Positions 34,183-43,702 are shown, numbered from the stretch's first letter. The stretch: 64,000 nt of DNA from Geodermatophilus obscurus (GCF_900115395.1 NZ_FOWE01000002.1:469886-533885); one strand, 5' to 3'. Program-made: numbers and translations. The notes: generated from the letters alone by a model not told the origin.

Positions 34183-35393
34183 CGGCGTCCGGGTATCCGC
34201 CCGCCCGCTGGCGTCACCTCGGCGTCGGGCTGACCGGTCTGGTCGCCGCCTGCGCCGCGCAGAACGGGCTGCCCTTCCTCACCGTGTCGCTGCGCGCCGA
34301 GGGCCTGACGCTGCCGCAGGCCGGCCTCCTGGTCAGCGCGCCCACCGCCGGCCTGGTCTGCACCCTGCTGCTGTGGGGCGCGCTGGCCGACCGGTACGGC
34401 GAGCGCCTGGTGCTCACCGCCGGGCTGGCGATCGCCGCCGGGGCGCTCACCGGGGCCGCGCTGGCCGACGGCGTCGTCGCGACCGGGCTGTGGCTGCTGC
34501 TGGCCGGCGGCGGGAGCGCCTCGGTGCACGCCGCCAGCGGCCGCCTGGTGCTCGGCTGGTTCCCGCCGGAGCAGCGCGGGCTGGCGATGGGCATCCGGCA
34601 GGCCGGGCAGCCGCTGGGCGTGGGGCTGGCCGGCCTGCTCCTCCCGCGGCTGGCCGGTGACGGCCCGGGCGGCCCCCTCGCCCTGCTCGCGGCGGGGTGC
34701 GCGGCCGCCGCGGTGCTGGTCGGCCTGCTGCTGCGGGACCCGGCGCGGCCGCCCCGGACCGCCGGTGCCGTGCGTCCGGCCTCGCCGTACCGGAGCCCGG
34801 TGCTGTGGCGCGTGCACGCCGCCAGCACGCTGCTCGTGGTGCCGCAGTTCGCCGTCGCCGGGCTGGCGTTCGACTGGCTGGTGCGCGAGGGCGGCTGGAG
34901 TGTCGCCGGCGCCGGCACGCTGCTCGCCGCCTCCCAGGCCGGTGGGGTGGCCGCGCGCCTCGGGGCCGGTGCGTGGTCGGACCGGGTGGGCAGCCGGCTG
35001 GGGCCGTTGCGGCAGGTCGCCGCCGCGGTGGCCGTCGTCGTCGGGCTGCTGGCCCTCGTCGCGGTCCTGACGCCGGCGGTCCTCGGGCCGGGGGCGGCGG
35101 CCGCGGCCGTGGCGCTGGCCGCGGTGGCGACGGTCAGCCCCAACGGTGTCGCCTTCACGTCGGTGGCCGAGCGGGCCGGCAGTGCATGGGCGGGGCGGGC
35201 GTTGGGCGCGCACAACACCGCGCAGAACCTGGCGGCCGCGCTCACCGTGCCGCTGGCGGCGCTGCTGGCCGACGGCGCCCCCGGCTACCCGGCCGCCTTC
35301 GCGCTGGGGGCGGTCGCCGCGGGCGCCGCCGTCGCCGTGGTCCCCGGGCGGGCGGCCGAGGTCCCCGCCCCGCCCCTGGCGGCGGTCCGGTGA
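34179..35393 (+). CDS. MFS transporter, 12 segments
   Basis: 404 residues. Motif A variant GALADRYGERL near residue 66 and LVLGWFPPEQRGLAMGIRQAGQPLG near 122 are typical for MFS carriers such as the CynX/NarK-like sublines. The sequence is very hydrophobic and Ala/Leu-rich. It overlaps the YfcE-type gene by four bases upstream and the rRNA methyltransferase by four bases downstream, so all three are an operon. Substrate unknown. Confidence 0.85.
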   Translation: MTASGYPPARWRHLGVGLTGLVAACAAQNGLPFLTVSLRAEGLTLPQAGLLVSAPTAGLVCTLLLWGALADRYGERLVLTAGLAIAAGALTGAALADGVVATGLWLLLAGGGSASVHAASGRLVLGWFPPEQRGLAMGIRQAGQPLGVGLAGLLLPRLAGDGPGGPLALLAAGCAAAAVLVGLLLRDPARPPRTAGAVRPASPYRSPVLWRVHAASTLLVVPQFAVAGLAFDWLVREGGWSVAGAGTLLAASQAGGVAARLGAGAWSDRVGSRLGPLRQVAAAVAVVVGLLALVAVLTPAVLGPGAAAAAVALAAVATVSPNGVAFTSVAERAGSAWAGRALGAHNTAQNLAAALTVPLAALLADGAPGYPAAFALGAVAAGAAVAVVPGRAAEVPAPPLAAVR

Positions 35394-36244
35394 GCCGCCG
35401 ACCCTGGCCGCCCCGGGCCGTCGCGGTGCTCGCCTGCCCGGTCTGCGGCGGCCCGCTGTCGGCTCTGCCCGGCGACACCGGCCTGCGCTGCCCGGCCGGG
35501 CACTCCTACGACCGGGCGCGGCAGGGGCACGTCACCCTGCTGCCGCCCGGCCACACGCCCCCCTCCGGCGACAGCGCGCCGATGGTGGCCGACCGGGCCG
35601 CGGTCCTGGAGGCCGGCACCTACGCCGGGCTGACCCGCGCGCTCGCCGGGGCGGTGGCGGCGGGGGAGGGGCCGGTCGGCACGGTCCTCGACCTCGGCGG
35701 CGGGACCGGCCACCACCTCGCGGGGGTGCTCGACGCGCTGCCCGACGCCGTCGGCGTGGTCCTCGACTCCTCGCGCTACGCGGCACGGCGGGCCGCCGGG
35801 GCCTCGCCACGGGCGCTGGCCGTCGTCGCCGACACCTGGGCGCGGCTGCCCGTCCGCGACGCCGCCGTCGACCGGGTGACGGTCGTGTTCGCGCCGCGCA
35901 ACGGGCCGGAGACGGCGCGGGTGCTGCGACCGGGCGGCCGGCTGGTGGTCGCGACCCCGGCGGCCGACCACCTCGCCGAGCTGGTCGGGCCGCTGGGGCT
36001 GCTGCGGGTGGACCCCGACAAGGCCGCGCGGCTGGCCGCCTCGCTGGAGCCGCACCTGGCGCCGGCCGGGGCGACGGCCCACCGGGAGGTGCTCGAGCTC
36101 GACCACCGGACGGCGGCGTCGGTGGTGGGGATGGGGCCGCACGCCCGGCACCTGACCCCGGAGCGGCTGGCGGAGCGCCTGGCCGGCCTCCCACCGCGGG
36201 TGCGCGTGACCCTGGCCGTCGACGTCACGACCTGGACGGTGTGA
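35390..36244 (+). CDS. 23S rRNA (guanine-N1)-methyltransferase, RlmA/TlrB family
   Basis: 284 residues. A zinc ribbon near residues 16-40 (CPVCGG, then CPAGHSYD) precedes the methyltransferase domain, as in RlmA. QGHVTLLPP near 46, DSAPMVADRA near 60 and motif I LDLGGGTGHH near 100 are all family-typical. It methylates G745 or G748 of 23S rRNA; the type II form can give tylosin-type macrolide resistance. Start GTG overlaps the MFS stop (GTGA). Confidence 0.9.
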   Translation: MSRRPWPPRAVAVLACPVCGGPLSALPGDTGLRCPAGHSYDRARQGHVTLLPPGHTPPSGDSAPMVADRAAVLEAGTYAGLTRALAGAVAAGEGPVGTVLDLGGGTGHHLAGVLDALPDAVGVVLDSSRYAARRAAGASPRALAVVADTWARLPVRDAAVDRVTVVFAPRNGPETARVLRPGGRLVVATPAADHLAELVGPLGLLRVDPDKAARLAASLEPHLAPAGATAHREVLELDHRTAASVVGMGPHARHLTPERLAERLAGLPPRVRVTLAVDVTTWTV

Positions 36245-36259
36245 CCTCCCGGACACGCC

Positions 36260-36291
36260 GGAGGGGCCCGGCCGGACGGCCGGGCCCCTCC
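36260..36291. terminator. Bidirectional terminator, perfect 15-bp stem
   Basis: Positions 36260-36274 and 36277-36291 are perfectly complementary with only a 2-base gap. The hairpin lies between the convergent rlmA-like and glsB-type genes, 15 and 42 bases from their stops. There is no U-tract. Confidence 0.8.
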
Positions 36292-36333
36292 AGGAGTCAC
36301 TCGCTGCAGGGCCACGGGGAGCCCTGCGACGGG

Positions 36334-36612
36334 TCAGATGCGAGAGCTGCTGCGTCCCCGCGTCGCGAAGACGTACACGAGCAGCACGACGATCGCGCCG
36401 ATGATCGACCCGATGATCCCGGAGGTCCCGAGCTCGAAGCGGCCCTCGAAGATCAGGCTGCCGAGCAGGTTGCCGACGAGCGAGCCGATGATGCCGAGGA
36501 CGATCGTCATCCCGATGCTCATCGACTGCTTGCCGGGGACGATGGCCCGGGCGATGAAGCCGGCGATGGCGCCGACCACGACGAGCACGATGATGTTCCA
36601 GAGAATGTCCAC
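36334..36612 (-). CDS. GlsB/YeaQ/YmgE family stress membrane protein
   Basis: 92 residues with three hydrophobic segments. It has the family pattern GAIAGFIARAIVPGKQ near residue 15 and GIIGSIIGAIVVLLVYVF near 70, with Gly-rich helices (GTIVLGIIGSLVGNLLG). GTG start at 36612 with AGGAGGT 5 bases upstream. Family members rise in stress in many bacteria; their action in the membrane is not known. A GTTT-N16-GGGAAC promoter lies 65 bases upstream. Confidence 0.9.
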   Translation of the reverse strand: MDILWNIIVLVVVGAIAGFIARAIVPGKQSMSIGMTIVLGIIGSLVGNLLGSLIFEGRFELGTSGIIGSIIGAIVVLLVYVFATRGRSSSRI

Positions 36613-36676
36613 GGTGGACCTCCTGAGCAGGTGGCCGAGTGGCCGGGGTCTGGGATCTCCAGAGCCGGACGGTCCT

Positions 36677-36702
36677 GTTCCCGGTCTGAGCTGGGCGGAA
36701 AC
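36677..36702 (-). promoter_or_regulatory. General-stress (SigB/SigF-type) promoter candidate for the GlsB gene
   Basis: On the minus strand GTTT (36702-36699), a 16-base spacer and GGGAAC (36682-36677). It fits the GTTT-N14-16-GGGWAW form of actinobacterial general stress promoters and sits about 65 bases before the start codon. Confidence 0.5.
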
Positions 36703-36801
36703 AACCGTGATCATGACGTGACCCAGGGATGCGGGGGTGTGCACGCTGCGTGCGGCGGCGCGCTGGCCCGGTGGGGCCGGACGGCCCCGCCGAACTCGGT
36801 C

Positions 36802-36814
36802 TAAGCTGCGCCCG
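36802..36814 (+). promoter_or_regulatory. -10 hexamer for probable leaderless ctaD mRNA
   Basis: TAAGCT (36802-36807) ends 6 bases before the GTG of ctaD at 36814, with no ribosome-binding site between. Confidence 0.45.
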
Positions 36815-38571
36815 TGACGATCGCGCCTGCACCGATCGTGAGCCGGCCCAGCCCGGCTCGCGAGGTCCAGCGGGGTGCGCGGCTCTCGAACCTGCTGCGG
36901 ACCACGGACCACAAGACCATCGGCCTGATGTACATGGCCACCTCGTTCGCCTGGTTCATCGTGGGTGGCTTCATGGCCATGCTGATCCGCGGTGAGCTGG
37001 GGCAACCGGGGCTGCAGTTCCTGTCGCCCGAGCAGTACAACCAGCTCGTCACGATGCACGGCACGGTCATGCTGCTGATGTTCGCGACGCCGCTGTTCTT
37101 CGCGTTCTCGAACCTGATCATGCCGCTGCAGATCGGCGCGCCCGACGTCGCCTTCCCGCGGCTGAACGCCTTCTCCTTCTGGCTGTTCTTCTTCGGCAGC
37201 CTGATCGTCGTCAGCGGGTTCCTGACCCCCGGTGGCGCGGCCGACTTCGGCTGGTACGCCTACGCGCCGCTCTCCGACGTCGTCCACACCCCGGGCGCCG
37301 GTGTGAACATGTGGTTCGCGGGCCTGGCCGTCAGCGGCCTCGGCACGATCCTGGGCGCGGTCAACTTCACCGCGACGATCGTCTGCCTGCGGGCCCCGGG
37401 CATGACCCTGTTCCGGATGCCGATCTTCACCTGGAACACCCTGGTCACCAGCCTGCTGGTGCTGCTGGCCTTCCCCATCCTCACCGCCGCGCTGCTGGCG
37501 ATGCTGGCCGACCGCAACCTCGGCGCCCTCGTCTTCTCCGACGAGAACGGCGGCCCGATGCTGTGGCAGCACCTCTTCTGGTTCTTCGGCCACCCCGAGG
37601 TCTACATCATCGCGCTGCCGTTCTTCGGCATCATCACCGAGGTCATCCCGGTGTTCAGCCGCAAGCCGCTGTTCGGCTACAAGGGCATGGTCGGCGCGAC
37701 GCTGCTCATCGGTGGCCTGTCGCTGACCGTGTGGGCGCACCACATGTACGCCACCGGCGCGGTGCTCCTGCCGTTCTTCGCCTTCCTGACGTACCTGATC
37801 GCCGTGCCGACCGGCATCAAGTTCTTCAACTGGATCGGCACCATGTGGCGCGGCCAGCTGACGTTCGAGACGCCGATGCTGTTCTCGATCGGCTTCCTGG
37901 TGACCTTCCTCCTGGGCGGTCTCACCGGCGTCCTGCTGGCCAGCCCGCCGCTGGACTGGCACGTCAACGACAGCTACTTCGTCGTCGCCCACTTCCACTA
38001 CGTCGTCTTCGGCACCGTGGTGTTCGCCGCCTACGCCGGCATCTACTTCTGGTTCCCGAAGATGGCCGGCCGGATGATGGACGAGCGGCTGGGCAAGCTG
38101 CACTTCTGGCTGACCTTCATCGGCTTCCACGCGACGTTCCTGGTCCAGCACTGGCTGGGCACCCAGGGCATGCCGCGCCGGTACGTCGACTACCTGCCCA
38201 CCGACAACTTCACGACGCTGCACGTGATCTCCACGATCGGCTCGTTCGTCCTCGGCGCCTCGACGATCCCGTTCCTCTACAACGTGGCGAAGTCGTGGAA
38301 GTACGGCCGGCTCGCGCTGCGCGACGACCCCTGGGGCCACGGCAACTCCCTGGAGTGGGCCACCTCCTCGCCGCCGCCGCGGCACAACTTCACCGAGATC
38401 CCCCGGATCCGGTCGGAGCGCCCGGCGTTCGAGGCGCACTACCCGCACCTCATCGACCGGCTGCAGCGCGAGGCCCACGTCGGCAAGCGCCACGAGCCCT
38501 ACGGCGGTGTCAGCGAACTGGCCGACGGGACCGGCGCGCGGCAGGGCCCGAACGACCCCGACCCGTTCTGA
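36814..38571 (+). CDS. ctaD: Cytochrome c oxidase subunit I
   Basis: 585 residues with 12 membrane segments. HGTVMLLMF (near 77) gives the haem a ligand; [10 protein letters not shown] (near 256) holds the CuB His and cross-linked Tyr; HHMY (near 309) holds two CuB His; and HFHYV (near 392) ligates haem a3 and haem a. It is the catalytic core of the aa3 terminal oxidase that reduces oxygen and pumps protons. Other ctaC, ctaE or qcr genes are not in this window. Length is as usual for actinobacterial CtaD. Confidence 0.97.
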   Translation: MTIAPAPIVSRPSPAREVQRGARLSNLLRTTDHKTIGLMYMATSFAWFIVGGFMAMLIRGELGQPGLQFLSPEQYNQLVTMHGTVMLLMFATPLFFAFSNLIMPLQIGAPDVAFPRLNAFSFWLFFFGSLIVVSGFLTPGGAADFGWYAYAPLSDVVHTPGAGVNMWFAGLAVSGLGTILGAVNFTATIVCLRAPGMTLFRMPIFTWNTLVTSLLVLLAFPILTAALLAMLADRNLGALVFSDENGGPMLWQHLFWFFGHPEVYIIALPFFGIITEVIPVFSRKPLFGYKGMVGATLLIGGLSLTVWAHHMYATGAVLLPFFAFLTYLIAVPTGIKFFNWIGTMWRGQLTFETPMLFSIGFLVTFLLGGLTGVLLASPPLDWHVNDSYFVVAHFHYVVFGTVVFAAYAGIYFWFPKMAGRMMDERLGKLHFWLTFIGFHATFLVQHWLGTQGMPRRYVDYLPTDNFTTLHVISTIGSFVLGASTIPFLYNVAKSWKYGRLALRDDPWGHGNSLEWATSSPPPRHNFTEIPRIRSERPAFEAHYPHLIDRLQREAHVGKRHEPYGGVSELADGTGARQGPNDPDPF

Positions 38572-38606
38572 CCCGCGCGGCCTGACACCCGCAGCGCACG
38601 TCACGA

Positions 38607-38640
38607 CGACGCCCCGTCGGCTCCGGCCGGCGGGGCGTCG
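38607..38640 (+). terminator. Terminator hairpin after ctaD
   Basis: CGACGCCCCG (38607-38616) pairs perfectly with CGGGGCGTCG (38631-38640); a 14-base GC-rich loop with its own inner pairing separates them. Lies 36 bases beyond the ctaD stop. Confidence 0.7.
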
Positions 38641-38696
38641 CCGCGTCCGGGCCCGGGTGCCGACCGGCCTCCGGAGGTCCTGCGGGGTGCGGCACG

Positions 38697-39980
38697 ATGA
38701 CCGCCGTGCCGCTCGACCCCTCGCCCCGCGTCCTCCCGCAGATGACGGGGGAGGGGCCCCGCGCGCTGCTCACGGTGACCGGCGCCGACCGGCCCGGGGT
38801 GACCGCCCGCCTCTTCGGCGCCCTCGCCGACGGCCACGACGACGTCCCGCCGGTCGAGGTGGTCGACGTCGAGCAGGTCGTCGTGCACGGGCACCTGGTG
38901 CTCGGCGTCGTCGTCGGGACGGTGCCGACCCGGACGCCGGTCGACGAGCCGACCTTCCTCGCCGCGTTGGGCCGGCTGGCCGACCGCGTCGCCGGGGCCA
39001 CCGGGGTGGAGGTGGCGGTGGAGTCCGCCTCCGGCCCGCGGCCCGGCCCCGCCACTCCCGACACGGCCCGCCCGGGCCGGCCGCACCACGTCATCCTGCT
39101 CGGCCGCCCGGTGCCCCCCGGCGCGGTCGCCGGTGCCGCGACGGCCATCGCCGGCGTCGGCGGCAACATCGATGCGATCCGGCGGCTCTCCGACTACCCG
39201 GTCACCAGCCTGGAGCTGACCGTCTCCGGGGCCGAGGCGACCGCGCTGCGCACCGCACTGGCGGCCGTCGCCACCGCCACCGGCGCCGACATCGCCGTCG
39301 AGCAGGTGGGGCTGGCCCGGCGGAGCAAGCGGCTCATCGTCCTCGACGTCGACTCCACCCTGGTCCGCGGCGAGGTCATCGACGAGCTGGCCGCCCGCGC
39401 CGGGCGGGCGGCCGAGGTCGCCCGCATCACCGCCGCCGCGATGAACGGCGAGCTCGACTTCGCCGAGTCGCTGCGCGCGCGGGTGGCCACGCTGGCCGGG
39501 CTGCCCGTGGAGGTCCTCGACGAGGTGCGCGAGCACCTGGAGCTGACCCCGGGCGCACGCACGCTGATCCGGACGCTGCAGCGGCTCGGGTTCCGCTGCG
39601 GCATCGTCAGCGGCGGCTTCACGCAGATCACCGATCCGCTGGCCGAGTCCCTCGGCCTGGACTTCGCCGCGGCCAACACCCTCGAGGTGGCCGGCGGGCG
39701 GCTCACCGGCGGGCTGGTCGGTGAGATCGTCGACCGCGCCGGCAAGGCCCGGGCGCTGGCCCGCTTCGCCGGCGAGCACGGCATCCCGCTGGAGCAGACG
39801 GTGGCCGTCGGCGACGGCGCCAACGACCTCGACATGCTCAACGCCGCCGGCCTCGGCATCGCGTTCAACGCCAAGCCCGTGGTGCGCGAGCAGGCGCACG
39901 CGGCGCTCAACCAGCCCTACCTCGACGCGGTCCTGCAGGTCCTGGGCTTCACCAGGGACGAGGTGCTGGACGCCCAGTGA
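38697..39980 (+). CDS. serB: Phosphoserine phosphatase with N-terminal ACT-like domains
   Basis: 427 residues. Two ACT-type regions (ALLTVTGADRPGVTARLF near 24 and HVILLGRPVPPGAVAG near 130) precede the HAD domain. DVDSTLVRGEVIDELA near 218 holds the nucleophile Asp; GIVSGGFTQI near 303 and AVGDGANDLDML near 370 are motifs II and IV. It makes serine from O-phosphoserine; the ACT region may bind serine for feedback. Nearby cysM uses the same substrate. Start ATG 38697; GTG 38706 is also possible. Confidence 0.95.
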   Translation: MTAVPLDPSPRVLPQMTGEGPRALLTVTGADRPGVTARLFGALADGHDDVPPVEVVDVEQVVVHGHLVLGVVVGTVPTRTPVDEPTFLAALGRLADRVAGATGVEVAVESASGPRPGPATPDTARPGRPHHVILLGRPVPPGAVAGAATAIAGVGGNIDAIRRLSDYPVTSLELTVSGAEATALRTALAAVATATGADIAVEQVGLARRSKRLIVLDVDSTLVRGEVIDELAARAGRAAEVARITAAAMNGELDFAESLRARVATLAGLPVEVLDEVREHLELTPGARTLIRTLQRLGFRCGIVSGGFTQITDPLAESLGLDFAAANTLEVAGGRLTGGLVGEIVDRAGKARALARFAGEHGIPLEQTVAVGDGANDLDMLNAAGLGIAFNAKPVVREQAHAALNQPYLDAVLQVLGFTRDEVLDAQ

Positions 39981-40110
39981 CCGGTCGGCCTACCGGCCTC
40001 CACCGCCACCACGTGCCGTCCCCGGCGGGCGCTGAGCCCTGCCACGACGTCCCGACCGGGAGCCTCCGGCCCCGCGGTCGGTCCGCCGTCCCCCGCAGGG
40101 GCGGCTCACC

Positions 40111-40677
40111 TCAAGGCCGGTGGACCTCGCCCTCGAGCTGCACGCCGGCGGTGCGCAGCTGCTCGAGGGCGGCGTCGGTGCTGGCCGGCGCGACCCCCGC
40201 GGTCAGGTGCAGCAGCACCCGGGCCGCGAAGCCCTCCGCCACGGCGTCGAGCGCGGTGGCGCGGACGCAGTGGTCGGTGGCGATCCCGGCGACGTCGACG
40301 GCGTCCACCCCGCGCTCGCGCAGCCAGTCGGCCAGCGGCACGCCGCCGGCCCGCCCCTCGAAGCCGGAGTAGGCCGCCGCGTACTCGCCCTTGTCGAAGA
40401 CCGCCTCCAGCGGTGACCGGTCCAGCGCCGGGTGCAGCTCCACCCCGCCGGTGCCGACGACGCAGTGCGCCGGCCACGTCTCGAGGTAGTCCGGCTGCTC
40501 GGCGAAGTGGCCGCCCGGGTCGACGTGGTGGTCGCGCGTGGCGACGACGTGGTCGTAGGACGACGACCGCACGTGCTCGGTGATCACGGCCGCCACCGCG
40601 GCACCCCCGGCCACCGCGAGGCTGCCGCCCTCGCAGAAGTCGTTCTGCACGTCCACCACCAGCAGTGCGCGCCTCAT
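40111..40677 (-). CDS. pncA: Nicotinamidase
   Basis: 188 residues of the isochorismatase-like fold. The catalytic triad is visible: Asp in VVDVQNDFCEGGS (near 8-10), Lys in VFDKGEYAAAYSGFEG (near 95), Cys in GIATDHCVRATA (near 137). Metal ligands lie in RDHHVDPGGHF (near 47). It deamidates nicotinamide for NAD salvage, and in mycobacteria activates pyrazinamide. The ATG at 40677 lies 11 bases after the pncB stop, making a pncB-pncA operon. Confidence 0.95.
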   Translation of the reverse strand: MRRALLVVDVQNDFCEGGSLAVAGGAAVAAVITEHVRSSSYDHVVATRDHHVDPGGHFAEQPDYLETWPAHCVVGTGGVELHPALDRSPLEAVFDKGEYAAAYSGFEGRAGGVPLADWLRERGVDAVDVAGIATDHCVRATALDAVAEGFAARVLLHLTAGVAPASTDAALEQLRTAGVQLEGEVHRP

Positions 40678-40688
40678 CCCGGACCCCC

Positions 40689-41972
40689 TCACGAGCTCAC
40701 CGTCTCCAGCACCGGTTCCCCGCGGGAGAGCGCCCACGCCTCGGCCGGCAGGGCGGCTCGCACCCGCCGGTGGTGCGCGGCGGCCGCCGACAGCGCCTCG
40801 GCCGGCGACGACGGCGCCACCGCCTCGCCGTCCCGCACGAGCGGGACCACCAGCGCCCGGTCGCCGTCGCGCGGCCCCACCCGCCCGCTGGTGACCACCT
40901 CGGCCACGGCGGTGCCGTCGGCGTCGTGCCGGCGGACGGCGGTCTTGCGCCCGCCCGTGGAGTTCTTGCCCTCCGAGCGCTTGGCCACCGCCACCCCGTC
41001 GCGCTCCACCAGCTTGTAGACCATGCCCGCCGTCGGCGCCCCCGAGCCGGTGACCAGCGAGGTGCCCACGCCGTACCCGTCGACCGGCGCGGCCATCAGC
41101 CCGGAGATGGCGAACTCGTCGAGGTCGCTGGTGACGATGATCCTCGTGCCGGTGGCGCCGAGGGAGTCGAGCAGCTCCCGGGCCGCGGTGGCCAGGGTGG
41201 GGAGGTCACCGGAGTCCAGCCGGATCGCGCCGAGCCCCGGCCCGGCCACCTCGACGGCGGTCCGGATGCCCTGGACGACGTCGTAGGTGTCGACCAGCAG
41301 CGTGGTGCCCACGCCCAGGGTGTCGACCTGCGCGCGGAAGGCCGCCGCCTCGTCGTCGTGCAGGAGCGTGAAGGCGTGGGCGCTTGTGCCCGTCGTCGGC
41401 ACCCCGTAGCGCCGGCCGGCCTCCAGGTTGGAGCTGGCGACGAAGCCGACCAGGGAGGCGGCCCGGGCCGCGGCGACGGCGGCCTGCTCGTGGGTGCGCC
41501 GCGAGCCCATCTCGATGCACGGCCGCTCGCAGGCCGCGGCGACCATGCGCGCCGCGGCCGAGGCGATCGCGCTGTCGTGGTTGAGCACCGACAGCACCAG
41601 CGTCTCCAGCAGCACCCCCTCGGCGAAGGGCGCGCGGACGGTGAGCACCGGCGACCCGGGGAAGAACAGCTCGCCCTCGGCGTAGCCGTCGACGTCGCCG
41701 GAGAAGCGGAAGTCGGCCAGCCAGTCCAGCAGCCGGGCGTCGGTGAGCCCCTGCTCCCGCAGGGTCGCCAGCTCCTCGTCGCCGAACCGGAAGTGCGGCA
41801 GCTGCTCGAGCAGCCGGCCGGTGCCGGCGACGACGCCGTAGCGGCGGCCGTGCGGGAGCCGGCGCGCGAAGACCTCGAACACGCAGTCGCGGTCGGCGGT
41901 GTCGTCGGCCAGGGCGGCGGCGACCATCGTCAGCTCGTACCGGTCGGTGAGCAGGGCGGGACCCGTCGGCAT
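40689..41972 (-). CDS. pncB: Nicotinate phosphoribosyltransferase
   Basis: 427 residues. It starts with [15 protein letters not shown], the substrate-entry segment of the family, and includes [13 protein letters not shown] (near 136) with the auto-phosphorylated His region, EMGSRRTHE (near 155), and IRLDSGDL (near 245). It joins nicotinate to phosphoribosyl diphosphate using ATP. TAGGCT (41986-41981 on the minus strand) lies 8 bases before the ATG, so the mRNA may be leaderless. First gene of an NAD salvage operon with pncA. Confidence 0.95.
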   Translation of the reverse strand: MPTGPALLTDRYELTMVAAALADDTADRDCVFEVFARRLPHGRRYGVVAGTGRLLEQLPHFRFGDEELATLREQGLTDARLLDWLADFRFSGDVDGYAEGELFFPGSPVLTVRAPFAEGVLLETLVLSVLNHDSAIASAAARMVAAACERPCIEMGSRRTHEQAAVAAARAASLVGFVASSNLEAGRRYGVPTTGTSAHAFTLLHDDEAAAFRAQVDTLGVGTTLLVDTYDVVQGIRTAVEVAGPGLGAIRLDSGDLPTLATAARELLDSLGATGTRIIVTSDLDEFAISGLMAAPVDGYGVGTSLVTGSGAPTAGMVYKLVERDGVAVAKRSEGKNSTGGRKTAVRRHDADGTAVAEVVTSGRVGPRDGDRALVVPLVRDGEAVAPSSPAEALSAAAAHHRRVRAALPAEAWALSRGEPVLETVSS

Positions 41973-42010
41973 GGCACGGGAGCCTAGGTCGGCCGGTGCG
42001 GGCCGACCCG

Positions 42011-42046
42011 GTGAGACCGCGGGGCGACCGTCCTATGGTGGTCCGA
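42011..42046 (+). promoter_or_regulatory. Promoter of probable leaderless clpS mRNA
   Basis: GTGAGA (42011-42016) and TATGGT (42034-42039) are separated by 17 bases and resemble -35 and -10 elements. The ATG of clpS is 6 bases after the -10, and no ribosome-binding site is present. Confidence 0.5.
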
Positions 42047-42342
42047 TGGCCGGACCGCTCGCGCCGACCCGGACGCCGGACCCCACGGTCGAGGAGGTCG
42101 AGGACCTCGACCGCCCGTGGGTGACGATCGTCTGGAACGACCCGGTGAACCTCATGACCTACGTGACCCACGTGCTGCGGGAGCTGTTCGGCTACGACGA
42201 GCCGACGGCGACCACGCTGATGCTGCAGGTGCACGAGGAGGGCCGGGCCGTGGTGAGCTCCGGCCCGCGCGAGCGCATGGAGCACGACACCAGCCGGCTG
42301 CACGCCTACGGCCTGTGGGCCACCTACCAGCAGGACGCATGA
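42046..42342 (+). CDS. clpS: ATP-dependent Clp protease adaptor ClpS
   Basis: 98 residues. The disordered start (1-22) is followed by [17 protein letters not shown], which carries the N-degron-binding Asn and Asp, and by [12 protein letters not shown] with the conserved His. It binds proteins with destabilising N-terminal residues and delivers them to ClpC/ClpP. It overlaps the next gene by ATGA, a pair also found in mycobacteria. Confidence 0.95.
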   Translation: MAGPLAPTRTPDPTVEEVEDLDRPWVTIVWNDPVNLMTYVTHVLRELFGYDEPTATTLMLQVHEEGRAVVSSGPRERMEHDTSRLHAYGLWATYQQDA

Positions 42343-42836
42343 GGCCCTTCCGGCGCCGGGGTGGCGACGTCGTCGCCCGGCTCGACACGGCGGAGGCGCA
42401 CGTCCTCGGGCTGCTCCTCGACCAGCTCGAGCAGCTGCTCGACGCCGACCCCGAGGACGTCGACGGCGACCCGGTGATGGCCCGGCTGCTCCCGGCCGGC
42501 CACCGCAGCGACCCCGAGCTGGCCGCCGACTACCGGGAGCTCACCGAGGCGGCGCTGCGGTCGGGGAAGACCGACGACCTGGCGGCGGTGCGGGCCGGCC
42601 TGCCGCCCGGTGGCGGGGAGGTGCGGCTCGACGCCGAGCAGGCCGCCTCGTGGCTGCGCACGACCAACGACCTGCGGCTGGCGCTGGGCGAGCGGATCGG
42701 GGTCACCGAGGACACCGAGCCGCCGGAGGACCCGTCCGGCGAGGAGGGCCAGCAGCTGGCCGTCTACTACTGGCTCACCGCGTTGCAGGGCTCACTCGTC
42801 GACGCGGTCGCCGCCGGGCGCGACGCCCGAAGGTGA
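42339..42836 (+). CDS. DUF2017 family protein
   Basis: 165 residues, mostly helical. It has [11 protein letters not shown] near residue 25, [21 protein letters not shown] near 50 and an end of [15 protein letters not shown] typical for this actinobacterial family, nearly always found after clpS. Function unknown; coupling to clpS suggests a link to N-degron proteolysis, but this is inference. Its 3' end overlaps a convergent membrane-protein gene by 62 bases. Confidence 0.9.
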   Translation: MRPFRRRGGDVVARLDTAEAHVLGLLLDQLEQLLDADPEDVDGDPVMARLLPAGHRSDPELAADYRELTEAALRSGKTDDLAAVRAGLPPGGGEVRLDAEQAASWLRTTNDLRLALGERIGVTEDTEPPEDPSGEEGQQLAVYYWLTALQGSLVDAVAAGRDARR

Positions 42837-43131
42837 GCAGCACCAGCGTGGCCAGGAGCAGGTCGAGCACGAAGAAGACCGGCACCAGGCTGGGCAGCTC
42901 CAGGTCGCGGACCATGGCCCCGACCGCGGAGACGAGCGTGACCACCGACAGCGCCAGCACCAGCAGCCAGGTCAGCAGCCGGACGGCGACCAGCAGCACC
43001 AGGGAGACCCGGTCGGCGGCGACGTCGCTGCTGTAGTGACCGCTGCGGGCGGTGAGACCGCGGATGCCGAGCCACAGCGCGGGGAGCGCGACGGCGAGCA
43101 CCCCTCCGACCATGAGCAGCTCGACCACCAC
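42775..43131 (-). CDS. Small membrane protein
   Basis: 118 residues from a double GTG at 43131/43128. Three membrane segments are predicted: GVLAVALPALWLGIRGL, VSLVLLVAVRLLTWLLVLALSVV and [20 protein letters not shown], ending with an Arg-rich tail. No family is recognised. The last 62 bases overlap the 3' end of the DUF2017 gene on the other strand, which is unusual but compatible with both being real. Confidence 0.6.
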   Translation of the reverse strand: MVVELLMVGGVLAVALPALWLGIRGLTARSGHYSSDVAADRVSLVLLVAVRLLTWLLVLALSVVTLVSAVGAMVRDLELPSLVPVFFVLDLLLATLVLLTFGRRARRRPRRRVSPATR

Positions 43132-43214
43132 GAGTCGGCACCGTATCCGGTGGGTGTCGCCCCGGTGTCGCCCCCGGTCGGGCGACCGTCGGCCGGTGCC
43201 GCGGCGAGGCCGCC

Positions 43215-43228
43215 TAGACTGGCCTCCG
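43215..43228 (+). promoter_or_regulatory. -10 hexamer for probable leaderless mec mRNA
   Basis: TAGACT (43215-43220) ends 7 bases before the GTG at 43228; there is no ribosome-binding site. Confidence 0.45.
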
Positions 43229-43701
43229 TGCTGCGCATCGACCGCGCGACCTACGACGCCATCGTGGCCCACGCCCGGGAGGACCACCCGGACGAGGCCT
43301 GTGGCGTGGTCGCCGGACCCGAGGGCAGCGACCGTCCCGAGCGGTTCATCCCGATGCTCAACGCCGCCCGGTCGCCGACGTTCTACGAGTTCGACTCGGC
43401 CGACCTGCTGCGGCTCTACCGGGAGATGGACGACCGGGACGAGGAGCCGGTGGTGGTCTACCACTCGCACACCGCCACCGAGGCGTACCCGTCGCGGACC
43501 GACGTCAGCTACGCGTCGGAGCCGAACGCCCACTACGTCCTCGTCTCCACCCGCCACCACGGCAACGAGACCGGCCTGGCCGGTGACGAGGTGGAGTTCC
43601 GCAGCTTCCGGATCGTCGACGGCGTGGTGAGCGAGGAGGACGTCGAGGTCGTCGAGTCCTACCTCTTCGGCCACTCGCCGACCACCGTCGTCTACGACTG
43701 A
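43228..43701 (+). CDS. mec: M67 (JAMM) metallopeptidase, CysO-cysteine hydrolase
   Basis: 157 residues. The JAMM motif is complete: Glu in DEACGVV near 22, then HSHTATEAYPSRTD (HxH-x7-S-xx-D) near 74-87. In Mycobacterium tuberculosis Mec cuts the CysO-cysteine adduct to free cysteine. The position before cysO and cysM supports this role here. The CysO encoded downstream ends in Gly-Gly-Cys, so this peptidase is also needed to mature the carrier. GTG start. Confidence 0.92.
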   Translation: MLRIDRATYDAIVAHAREDHPDEACGVVAGPEGSDRPERFIPMLNAARSPTFYEFDSADLLRLYREMDDRDEEPVVVYHSHTATEAYPSRTDVSYASEPNAHYVLVSTRHHGNETGLAGDEVEFRSFRIVDGVVSEEDVEVVESYLFGHSPTTVVYD

Positions 43702-43702
43702 G

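Noticed and set aside
36334..38604. 756-codon minus-strand frame across ctaD
   Set aside because: Only its last 92 codons (GlsB protein) are real; the rest is antisense to ctaD and Gln/His/Arg/Glu-rich, as expected of a shadow.
38697..39980. SerB as a dedicated part of the CysM pathway
   Set aside because: SerB consumes rather than supplies O-phosphoserine and is 5 kb away with pncA and pncB in between; closeness is not evidence of a shared role.
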